Positions 17,469 through 24,081 of a DNA stretch of 64,000 bases are shown one piece after another. Source of the DNA: Cupriavidus pinatubonensis (GTDB taxonomy: Bacteria; Pseudomonadota; Gammaproteobacteria; Burkholderiales; Burkholderiaceae); the NCBI RefSeq assembly GCF_019602855.1, contig NZ_CP080767.1:1860001-1924000 (forward strand), read 5' to 3'. Numbering within the stretch: the first letter of the stretch is position 1; each line of letters opens with the position of its first letter. The translations under genes and the position numbers were made by a program. The notes below the pieces were generated by a model. That model ran no database searches. It saw nothing but the letters and a program-made list of their open reading frames with translations, and was not told where the DNA came from.

Positions 17469-18731
17469 CTACTTCGCGCAGGCCAGATTGACCCTGAGCC
17501 CGCCCCAGTCGGTCGCCTGGTTAGTATCGAGCTGCACCTGCAGCTTATCGTTGTGGTTGACGGTCCCTGCCGGCATTTGCTGGCTGCAGCTCTGTTGCCC
17601 GTTGCTGATCTTGCAGCTCAGGTTGCCCACCGGCGCGATTGTTGCCGCCACACCGGACCCGGTGACCTTATATACGGCCATATTGAGCGTGCCAGTCGCC
17701 TTCCCAAGCGTGGACGCGGTAAGCGTGACGGTCGCGCAATCGTAGGGAATGATGACGCCGAAATCCGACGGCAAGGCAACCGCTCCACCTGCACCCGTCA
17801 TGACATACTTACCGCGACTGAGCGTGTTCGGCACGTTGAAGTTACCGTTGTAGACGGTCGGCACGGTGGTGCCGGTGGTCGGCCAGTGGCCGCTGGCCTT
17901 CGGCCCATACAAGGTGCCAGTCGAAGTATCGTAGTAGAAGTCGCCGTCGACGCCCACGCTGTCGCTGGGCGCACCGGTGCCGTAGAGCACGTGGTTGCCA
18001 TTGCCGACAGGAGTGCCACCGTCAGTGCCACCGGTACCGCCGGCGCCACCACTGCCACCGCTGGCACCACTGCCGCCGGGCTGGCCGGCAAGCGCCACGC
18101 CTGGAGGCCATTGGCCATTGGCCTTGGGCCCGTAGAGCGTCCAGGTCGTGGTGTCGAGATAGTAGTCGCCATTGGCGCCAATACTGCTGTCCGGCGCCCC
18201 AGCTCCAGTCAGGACCGTGCCGCCGCTGCCCCCGCCGCCCAGCGGGACGCCCGGAGGCCACGCGCCATCGGTCTTCGGTCCGAACAGCGTCGAGGTCGTG
18301 GTGTTGATGTAGTAGTCGCCGTTGTTGCCGACCGTGGCGGTCGGATCCCCCGAGCCGGACAGGATGGTGTTCCCGGCCGTACCGGTATTGGCCGGCACCC
18401 CTGGGTCGTTCTTCGTTCCCGTGCTGCCCGTTCCGGCGACGGAAACGCCTGCCGGCCACACCCCGTTCGCCTTCGGTCCGAACAGCATCCCGGTCGTGGT
18501 GTTCAGGTAGAAGTCCCCATCCTTGCCAATGTCCGGCGTCGGATCGCCGGTGCCCGACAGCAAGGCGCTCGTGGCAGCCGTTGGCGTTGTCGCAGGCGTC
18601 GTGGTTCCCGGGCCTGGTACGGCCGCGGTAGCAGCAGGCGCTGCGTCGCCGCCGCCTCCGCCACAACCTGCAATGACAATGGCCAGGCATGCGAGCGGCA
18701 CTGCCGCTAACCTCATGTGGACGATTTTCAT
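17469..18731 (-). CDS. Lipoprotein with four collagen-like GDFYLDT/GPK repeats
   Basis: From ATG 18731 (GGGGAG upstream) the protein has 420 residues, a signal peptide and lipobox AIVIAGC with Cys23, then a Gly run and a Pro/Thr/Ala linker. Four repeats of about 45-55 residues follow, each of the form GxGxP...GxxGDxYxxTTTxxLxGPKxxGxWPxG. Between the third and fourth lies a Gly/Ser-rich GG-SGG stretch. A non-repeat C-terminal domain (about 290-420) carries four Cys (DCAT, LSCK, QSCS, LACAK). Such repeats occur in surface and tail-fibre-like proteins. Function unknown; a surface-exposed or structural role is inferred. Confidence 0.75.
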   Translation of the reverse strand: MKIVHMRLAAVPLACLAIVIAGCGGGGGDAAPAATAAVPGPGTTTPATTPTAATSALLSGTGDPTPDIGKDGDFYLNTTTGMLFGPKANGVWPAGVSVAGTGSTGTKNDPGVPANTGTAGNTILSGSGDPTATVGNNGDYYINTTTSTLFGPKTDGAWPPGVPLGGGGSGGTVLTGAGAPDSSIGANGDYYLDTTTWTLYGPKANGQWPPGVALAGQPGGSGASGGSGGAGGTGGTDGGTPVGNGNHVLYGTGAPSDSVGVDGDFYYDTSTGTLYGPKASGHWPTTGTTVPTVYNGNFNVPNTLSRGKYVMTGAGGAVALPSDFGVIIPYDCATVTLTASTLGKATGTLNMAVYKVTGSGVAATIAPVGNLSCKISNGQQSCSQQMPAGTVNHNDKLQVQLDTNQATDWGGLRVNLACAK

Positions 18732-19104
18732 GACGCTCCCCGGATTTGTGCGAATGATCAGATTCGCTGGCATTTCTTCGATGCCCGCGATGCGTTCAAT
18801 CTAGTCACCGGCGAGGAAGGCGAAAATACGCTCTTTGGACGAGCATTAAAGTGTGAATCAGAGATGAAACGCCTCATCGCATTCGGGAAATCAGATTCAC
18901 ATTGAGTTTGCGCTTCGGAATAGGGTAGTCCGCCAATGCTCTGGGCGGCATGCATACAAAACGACGAAGTCGCTTTGCCGACGTATTACTAAGGGGAAAT
19001 CCCCGGAAAAGCGCGCCAAAAAGTCGGGTATTCTGATGCTGGGAAGTCACATCCGGCCTTACATTGAGAACACTTAACGCGCCTGGCTTCCGCGAGGGGA
19101 CACC
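18732..19104. other. Gene-free interval with nested inverted repeats
   Basis: No protein gene is evident. It holds a small inverted repeat CGAAT-N6-ATTCG (18751-18766) in the leader of the lipoprotein gene. A nested pair lies further up: outer arms TGTGAATC/GATTCACA (18852-18901) enclose inner arms GATGA/TCATC (about 18863-18878). These could form a cruciform RNA or an operator. No clear promoter hexamers were recognised. Confidence 0.35.
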
Positions 19105-19299
19105 ATGACATCCTTCTTTACGACGTTCACCGGAGGGGTTCCGATCGACAGACACCCCGACCACTATCCGGCCGCCGCGTTGGCGGATCCGGCCCGGCAA
19201 GCGCAGACCACAACGCCCGATGCGCGCGTGTCTTTCTGGTCGGCGGCGCGGCGCCGTCTGGATGCGCTGACCGCGGTCTGGCGAAATCCGCGCCGGTAG
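19105..19299 (+). CDS. Possible small protein, 64 residues
   Basis: A short frame starting MTSFFTTFTGGVPIDRHPD with GAGGGGACACC before the ATG. The C-terminus is Arg-rich (SAARRRLDALTAVWRNPRR), reminiscent of small DUF1127-like basic proteins, though the match is weak. No family is recognised. The ribosome-binding site is the main support. Confidence 0.35.
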   Translation: MTSFFTTFTGGVPIDRHPDHYPAAALADPARQAQTTTPDARVSFWSAARRRLDALTAVWRNPRR

Positions 19300-19359
19300 C
19301 GGATGGTGCGCACCTGCAGACCACTGTCATTCGTTCTTTTAAGTCGCACCGCGATGTGC

Positions 19360-19376
19360 TTGACTGTGACTGTCAA
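19360..19376. promoter_or_regulatory. Inverted repeat upstream of the antiporter gene
   Basis: TTGAC-TGTGACT-GTCAA is a perfect five-base-arm inverted repeat ending 56 bases before the antiporter start. It is a candidate operator; no regulator is adjacent. Confidence 0.3.
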
Positions 19377-19432
19377 CAGTACAAGCGCTGACCGGCATCA
19401 AATCCGATGCCTGGTATCGACTCCGGAGGACG

Positions 19433-20596
19433 ATGATGGAGCAACTGCTAGTGGATTCGGTTGTATTCCTCGCAGCAGCGTTGATCGCTGTACCGTTGTC
19501 CGTACGCGCAGGCTTTGGTTCTGTACTGGGATACCTTATCGCAGGCGTCGTCATCGGGCCCTGGGTTCTCAGGCTCGTAACGGATGTCGATTCCATCCTC
19601 GACATCTCCGAACTCGGCATTGTGCTGATGATGTTCATCATCGGCATTGAAATGGACCTCAAGAAGCTCTGGGCCATGCGCCGTGCCATCTTTGGCTATG
19701 GCGGCATCCAGGTCGCGCTATGCGCAGCGCTGCTTGCGGCGATCTTCACGATATTCGGCGCGCCGTGGCGCGTCGGTGTCGCTGCCGGCTTCGCGCTATC
19801 CCTGTCATCGACCGCCATGGTGATTGCGATCCTGGAGCAGAACCGCGAGATGGATACGCCGGTGGGCCAGACCTGCTTCGGCATCCTGCTGTTCCAGGAC
19901 ATCGCCGCAATACCGATGATCGCGCTGCTGCCGCTGCTTGCCCCGGCGCCGATCGAAGACAACGATCCCAGCGGCTGGTTGATGACGGCCAGGGCACTGG
20001 CCATGCTCGCCGCCGTGGTCTTTGGTGGCCGCTTTATCCTGCAGCATGCGCTGCGCATCATCCAGCGAAGCGGTACCCGCGAGATTTTCACCATCTTCGC
20101 GCTGCTTTGGGTCATCGGGATTGCGTTGTTGATGCATGTGGTGCACCTGTCCATGTCTCTCGGCGCCTTCGTCGCCGGAATGCTGCTCGCCGGCTCCGAA
20201 TCGCGTCACGAAATCGAAGCCGACATGGCACCGTTCAAGGGCATCCTGCTCGGGCTGTTCTTCATTGCGGTGGGGATGTCGATCGACTTCCGCGTGCTGG
20301 CCGAACGGCCATGGCTGGTCGCGATACTGGTCGTTGTGCTTGTCGGCGGCAAACTGCTGGCCTTGATGTTCCTGGCCAGCAAGATCAACCTGCCGCGCGA
20401 ACAACGCATCTACTTCGCAATCCTGCTGTCGCAGGGCGGCGAGTTTGCCTTTGTCGTGACGGCTGCGGCGCAGGCCGCGCGACTGCTCGACAACGAGCAG
20501 TTGTCGATCGTCACGGTGGTGGTCGCGTTGTCGATGGCGACGACTCCGTTGCTGCTTCTGGCATTTCGGAAGCTGATGGCGGTGCAGCCAGCTTGA
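19433..20596 (+). CDS. CPA2-family cation:proton antiporter (Kef-type), membrane domain only
   Basis: The 387-residue protein has about twelve membrane segments and CPA2 signatures: GYLIAGVVIGPWVL, ELGIVLMMFIIGIEMDL, FGILLFQDIAAIPM and ILLSQGGEFAFVV. It exchanges K+ or Na+ for H+ at the inner membrane. KefB/KefC proteins continue with a TrkA-N nucleotide-binding domain to about 600 residues; here the protein ends soon after the last helix (FRKLMAVQPA). Shorter NapA-like members exist, so truncation is not certain. The stop is eight bases before an insertion-sequence end motif at 20604. CGGAGGACG precedes the ATG. Confidence 0.9.
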   Translation: MMEQLLVDSVVFLAAALIAVPLSVRAGFGSVLGYLIAGVVIGPWVLRLVTDVDSILDISELGIVLMMFIIGIEMDLKKLWAMRRAIFGYGGIQVALCAALLAAIFTIFGAPWRVGVAAGFALSLSSTAMVIAILEQNREMDTPVGQTCFGILLFQDIAAIPMIALLPLLAPAPIEDNDPSGWLMTARALAMLAAVVFGGRFILQHALRIIQRSGTREIFTIFALLWVIGIALLMHVVHLSMSLGAFVAGMLLAGSESRHEIEADMAPFKGILLGLFFIAVGMSIDFRVLAERPWLVAILVVVLVGGKLLALMFLASKINLPREQRIYFAILLSQGGEFAFVVTAAAQAARLLDNEQLSIVTVVVALSMATTPLLLLAFRKLMAVQPA

Positions 20597-20603
20597 TACG
20601 ACT

Positions 20604-20624
20604 GGGGTACGACATTTCTTTTTG
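20604..20624 (+). repeat. Isolated copy of the insertion-sequence end motif
   Basis: GGGGTACGACATTTCT followed by TTTTTG repeats, in the same orientation, the motif at 23818-23840 beside the ISNCY relic. It suggests a deleted or recombined insertion-sequence end directly after the antiporter gene. The segment 20625-20728 shows no other feature. Confidence 0.55.
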
Positions 20625-20728
20625 ATTGGCCGATCTGAGACATCGATCCGGGTGGCAGGGCTTGGTGGCATGACGCTCCCGTCGAAGTCCGCTAACGGCG
20701 GCCAGAAGCAGCCATTCGCAACGGGTCC

Positions 20729-21943
20729 TCAATAGCGGTCGCCCGAAGCGATTTCTCTACGCAGCGGGATGGATGGAATGAGGGTGCTGGTGACGGCTGC
20801 AGTCGCCGTTGTCATCGCCGCCAACATCGCAAGCGCCGCCCAACCAGCATTGACCGCTACCGCACCCGCCACTGCCGCACCAATCGCCCCCGCCACGTAG
20901 TAGAAGGTTAGGTATATCGAGTTCAATGCACCTGCGCGCGCTGGATGGATAGCAACGACGCTGGCTTGATTGGCGACTTGCGCGGCGAAACAGCCGGCGT
21001 CGAATACGGCCAGCGCGACAGCAGTGGCAACTGGGTGCCCTAGTGCGATTGCGAGTGCACACGAGGATGAGCTTGCGAGTGCGAGGCCGCAGGCGATCAC
21101 GGTGCGGCTGCCGAACCGGTCCGCCAAGCGCCCGGCGACACGGGTCACAACCAGGCCCAGTAATCCAGCAACGCTGTACAGTCCAATGGTTGCTGCGTCT
21201 GAGTTGTACGGCGGCGCGGTGAGACGTACTGCAAGGCCGACCCAGATTAAATTGAAAGAGAAGAACCACAACATCCCGGCGTAGGTTCGCAAACGTAGCT
21301 CTCGAGATGCCCGTATCAAGGGCGGCATAGTACGCAACGTCGAGAAGTATCCGGTTTTCTCCTGTGACCGCCCGGATGGCAGCAATGGAAAAACGCAAAG
21401 CGCCGAAACGGTGGCGAAGGCCGCGAATGCCAACAGTGCGCCTCGCCATCCGCACCACTGCGCCAGCACCCCGCCAACGAATCGACTCAGTAGTATCCCT
21501 GCGGATATGCCCGCAGAGATCGTCCCCACGCGCCGCGCCCGGCGTTCCGGTTCGGCGTACTTGCCGATGATGGCACTGCTTTGCGCAGCAACCGTCGTCG
21601 TGGCACCGATGAGCACGAAGCACCCAATGAGCAATTCCGGGCCTGGCGCCCATGCCGCAAGTACCAGGGCGCATGCGAGCGCGCATAGTTGTGCTGGAAT
21701 CAAGGCGCGTGCGCTCAACTTGTCCACCAGCGGCACGAGGAACACCAGTCCGAGCAGATAGCCAATCATTGCACCGGAGACCACGGCCGTAACCGGTGCA
21801 ACGGGCACCCCAAAATCGGCGGCGATGACCGATAAGGCCGGTTGCATGGCGTAGTTGTTCGCGATGGCACCACCAGCAGCAATCGAAAGCACAGCCACTG
21901 CGCGGCCCGACAGCCGCGCGTTCCGCTCGGCCGTGGCCTTCAC
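20729..21943 (-). CDS. MFS transporter
   Basis: The 404-residue protein has twelve predicted membrane segments, with an MFS-type loop LVDKLSARALIP between TM2 and TM3 and RLADRFGSRTVIACG in the second half. It looks like a proton-coupled exporter of the YnfM/NepI kind; the substrate is unknown. The start is GTG at 21943, which overlaps the RidA-like gene stop by three bases, so the two are translationally coupled and presumably share the regulated promoter at 22364-22391. Confidence 0.9.
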   Translation of the reverse strand: MKATAERNARLSGRAVAVLSIAAGGAIANNYAMQPALSVIAADFGVPVAPVTAVVSGAMIGYLLGLVFLVPLVDKLSARALIPAQLCALACALVLAAWAPGPELLIGCFVLIGATTTVAAQSSAIIGKYAEPERRARRVGTISAGISAGILLSRFVGGVLAQWCGWRGALLAFAAFATVSALCVFPLLPSGRSQEKTGYFSTLRTMPPLIRASRELRLRTYAGMLWFFSFNLIWVGLAVRLTAPPYNSDAATIGLYSVAGLLGLVVTRVAGRLADRFGSRTVIACGLALASSSSCALAIALGHPVATAVALAVFDAGCFAAQVANQASVVAIHPARAGALNSIYLTFYYVAGAIGAAVAGAVAVNAGWAALAMLAAMTTATAAVTSTLIPSIPLRREIASGDRY

Positions 21944-22305
21944 TTGCCGACCCTTACGGCAATGGCCTCGACTTCTGCGAGGATCGCCTCATCGACGAAC
22001 GGCAGGGCATGTACTAGCGAAAAGGCCGGCCGAATGTCGCCATAGACCTCGCCATGTGCTCGCGCAGCGTCTTCCCAGTGTTCAAAGTCCGAGACGACCA
22101 GACGGCTCTGGACCACATCCGACATCCGGAAGCCATTGTCGGTGAGTACCTTCTCGACAGTTGCAAGTGCATCCCGAGTCTGCGTGTAGACATCGGGCCC
22201 TTGGCCGGCCGTTCCTGAAATGTAGATCGTATCGTTCACGATCACGGCCCGCGAGTAACCGACCTTGGGCTCCCACGGGGAGCCTGTGCTGATCCTTTGA
22301 CGCAT
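21940..22305 (-). CDS. RidA/YjgF-family protein lacking the catalytic arginine
   Basis: This 121-residue protein has the family framework (NDTIYISGTAGQGPD, and LAEVEAIAV at the end). Canonical RidA has PAR in the sheet that binds 2-aminoacrylate; here the motif reads RPAFSLV, so the Arg that anchors the substrate carboxylate is absent. It is therefore probably not a RidA-type enamine deaminase but a member of another Rid subfamily. Coupling to an MFS gene and control by a TrmB-like regulator suggest a role in handling one specific compound. Confidence 0.88.
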   Translation of the reverse strand: MRQRISTGSPWEPKVGYSRAVIVNDTIYISGTAGQGPDVYTQTRDALATVEKVLTDNGFRMSDVVQSRLVVSDFEHWEDAARAHGEVYGDIRPAFSLVHALPFVDEAILAEVEAIAVRVGK

Positions 22306-22338
22306 GTGGTTTGTCCTTTGACGATATGGTGCGGAATA

Positions 22339-22352
22339 ACTACTTGGGTAGT
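22339..22352. promoter_or_regulatory. Operator 1, ACTAC-N4-GTAGT
   Basis: ACTACTTGGGTAGT is a near-perfect inverted repeat that recurs 32 bases away (22371-22384). It lies between the RidA-like start and the core promoter, so it would sit in the early transcribed region of the minus-strand operon. Confidence 0.6.
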
Positions 22353-22363
22353 AGTTATGTGGG

Positions 22364-22391
22364 ATCGTATACTACTTCAGTAGTAAGTCAA
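22364..22391 (-). promoter_or_regulatory. Sigma-70-type promoter for the RidA-like/MFS operon
   Basis: On the minus strand TTGACT and TACGAT are separated by 16 bases, and the second operator copy fills the spacer exactly. This arrangement is typical of repression by promoter occlusion. Confidence 0.6.
22371..22384. promoter_or_regulatory. Operator 2, ACTAC-N4-GTAGT
   Basis: ACTACTTCAGTAGT has the same half-sites as operator 1 with a centre-to-centre distance of 32 bases, about three helical turns, so both are on one face of the DNA. It lies 34 bases before the TrmB-like regulator gene, so autoregulation is likely. Confidence 0.6.
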
Positions 22392-22417
22392 CCCTCTGAA
22401 CTAAACATGAGTCACGC

Positions 22418-23251
22418 ATGACAGCAGACGCAGAATTGATTGCTTCGATGACGCGGCTGGGATTCACCCAGTACGAGGCGCAGGCATACACGGCCCTGGT
22501 GGGGCAGGCCCCGCTTACGGGAGCCGAAGTGGGCCGGCGGGCATCGATGCCTGCTTCGAAGGTGTATGAGACCCTGGCCCGCCTGGAAACGCGGGGTGCC
22601 GTACTCGTTCACCGCTCCGAGCCCGTGCGTTACGCGGCGGTTCCGCACACGGCGCTACTGGCCGAGCTGCGCTCACGTTTCAATGCTGACCTCGACGCCG
22701 CGGCCTCGGCGCTGGATCGCCTGCCGGTTCAGCAAGAGCCCGGGATGGTCTGGTCGCTCAGCGGCAGGGAGTCAATCCTCCTGGCTTTCGCACGGACGAT
22801 TTCGAACGCGAAAGCCAGCCTGTTCGCCGGTATCTGGGACGAGGAGCTCGACGAATTGGGTCCGTTGCTTGACGCGGCCAGCGCGCGGGGAATTGACACC
22901 CATGTCGCCATCTATGGCCACAAGGCCTTGAAAGGTCCTCACACATATGACATGGCCGCATGTGGGGCAAGTGCGAGACTGCGCCTATCCGGCCGTCGCC
23001 TTGCTGTGGTGGTGGCAGACGAGGACGACGCAGTGGTGGCGGAGTTCGGCGACTACACCAGCGATCAGGCTACTGTTACCACCAATCCGGTCATCGCACT
23101 GCTCGCCGTCGAGTACATCAAAGCCGATGTCAGCGGGCGCCTTATGATCAGCGCGATGTCCTCAACGGCATACAAGAAGTTGCTGACGACCCCGCCCATG
23201 CAGGCAATGCTAAGCCCTGTTGCAACTAAGCCCGCAAAAACTATTCGGTGA
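22418..23251 (+). CDS. TrmB-family transcriptional regulator
   Basis: The 277-residue protein has an N-terminal winged helix (about 1-75) with LGFTQYEAQAYTALVGQAPLTGAEVGRRASMPASKVYETLARLETRG, matching TrmB. A PLD-like sensing domain follows (about 100-255: WSLSGRESILLAFARTISNA, SLFAGIWDEE). TrmB proteins are common in archaea and less so in proteobacteria; ligands are usually sugars or small metabolites. It is divergent from the RidA-like/MFS operon and separated by two identical operators. A four-codon frame (22407-22421) ends in TGA overlapping its ATG, possibly a coupling leader. Confidence 0.87.
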   Translation: MTADAELIASMTRLGFTQYEAQAYTALVGQAPLTGAEVGRRASMPASKVYETLARLETRGAVLVHRSEPVRYAAVPHTALLAELRSRFNADLDAAASALDRLPVQQEPGMVWSLSGRESILLAFARTISNAKASLFAGIWDEELDELGPLLDAASARGIDTHVAIYGHKALKGPHTYDMAACGASARLRLSGRRLAVVVADEDDAVVAEFGDYTSDQATVTTNPVIALLAVEYIKADVSGRLMISAMSSTAYKKLLTTPPMQAMLSPVATKPAKTIR

Positions 23252-23481
23252 CAGCGAATGATTGCTGCGCGCCAGCACTGAGATGACCGTCAGCCAATCG
23301 GCAGCGGTTCTTGCGCCCGCACGCGGGCAAGCGGCCGAAGTGGGTCGGTAGTGTGCGCCAGGACGCAGGCTCAGTCGGTGCTGGATGGCGCGACGCTGAC
23401 ATCCGTCTTAAGGCGGATGGGAGGATCGGTCGTGGCGAGGCGAGGCGAGATCGCGTCCACTCCGGTCGGTCATGGCCTGAC

Positions 23482-23763
23482 CTATGTTGGGCTGATGACG
23501 CCTCGGTCGCGGATCAGGCCGCGCACGCGGGCTTCGAGCCCAGGCGGGAGCTGGCGGTTGCTGTCACGACCACGCTTGCGCGAGCCCAGGCCGCCAGGAC
23601 CGTCCTCACGGTAACGCAGTACCAGACGTTCCACCTGACGCCGCGACAAGCCGAGCTTCTCGGCGGCGCGCCAGACCGCCAGGCCATGGTCGACCACGGC
23701 CTGAATCACCTTGAGCCGATCGAGTTCGCGCATCGTCATCGTGATGGTCTCGGGCTTGGGCAT
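23482..23763 (-). pseudogene. Truncated ISNCY-type transposase (N-terminal fragment)
   Basis: From ATG 23763 the frame reads TMRELDRLKVIQAVVDHGL, then WRAAEKLGLSRRQVERLVLRYREDGPGGLGSRKRGR, the double HTH start of ISNCY-family transposases, which are normally over 400 residues. The match is lost after about residue 85, near GLIRDR, and the frame stops at 23482. The DDE catalytic domain is absent, so the element is dead. The 23252-23481 segment contains no recognisable gene. Confidence 0.8.
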
Positions 23764-23817
23764 CGCGGCCTCCGGTCTCGGACGGACGGAAAGCCGCCAG
23801 CATGCCAGCCTTGGCAA

Positions 23818-23865
23818 GGGGGTACGACATTTCTATTTGGCTCAAGTACGACATTACTATTTGGG
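23818..23865. repeat. Tandem terminal repeats of the insertion-sequence end
   Basis: Two copies of a 19-base motif (GTACGACATT-T/A-CTATTTGG) spaced 24 bases apart, with a third related copy far away at 20604. Likely transposase binding sites. Confidence 0.6.
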
Positions 23866-23877
23866 CGTAACAACCAT

Positions 23878-23905
23878 TGTCCGCATAATGTGTATTATGT
23901 TAAAT
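23878..23905 (+). other. dif: dif site (XerC/XerD recombination site, replication terminus)
   Basis: The 28 bases align with the E. coli dif site at 25 positions. The right (XerD) arm TTATGTTAAAT is identical. The left (XerC) arm is TGTCCGCATAA, against GGTGCGCATAA. The six-base centre is TGTGTA, against TGTATA. The comparison is with the E. coli sequence as I remember it. The site resolves chromosome dimers at the terminus with FtsK. Gene orientation changes across it, from mainly + on the left to entirely - for 25 kb on the right, as expected for converging replichores. The position in a gene-poor patch with insertion-sequence debris also fits. Confidence 0.88.
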
Positions 23906-24081
23906 GCAAAAAACAATGCCGAAAGTGACATGGCGCCGGCTTGCACAAGCCTGTTCCTCGATTTTGCAGAATCTCGTTCCCGGCCCCATGGGGCCAGGAG
24001 CGCGCGCCCCTGCGTGCCGCCCCCGTGATCGCGCACGGCGGCTTCCGAAGCTGCGGGGTCCGAGCGGCAGGGTCGTTGGCC
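23906..24081. other. Gene-free interval between dif and the T6SS locus
   Basis: No supported gene. AT-rich next to dif, then GC-rich. A short GGCTTG-CACAAGCC stem is visible at about 23939-23952. No clear terminator for the T6SS transcript was found here. Confidence 0.4.

Larger units (their letters stand above)
23482..23865 (-). mobile_element. Remnant of an ISNCY-type insertion sequence
   Basis: The remnant comprises the transposase fragment plus one terminus. The terminus has two direct copies, 24 bases apart, of GTACGACATT(T/A)CTATTTGG (23822-23840 and 23846-23864). The other end is deleted or unrecognisable. It stops 13 bases before the dif site, so the insertion abuts the recombination core. 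Confidence 0.65.

Noticed and set aside
17451-18710. 419-residue plus-strand frame over the repeat lipoprotein
   Set aside because: Shadow of the repeats; the minus-strand frame has a lipobox, ribosome-binding site and terminator.
23311-23928. 205-residue plus-strand frame across the insertion-sequence relic and dif
   Set aside because: Antisense to the transposase fragment; no recognisable domain and it runs through the dif site.
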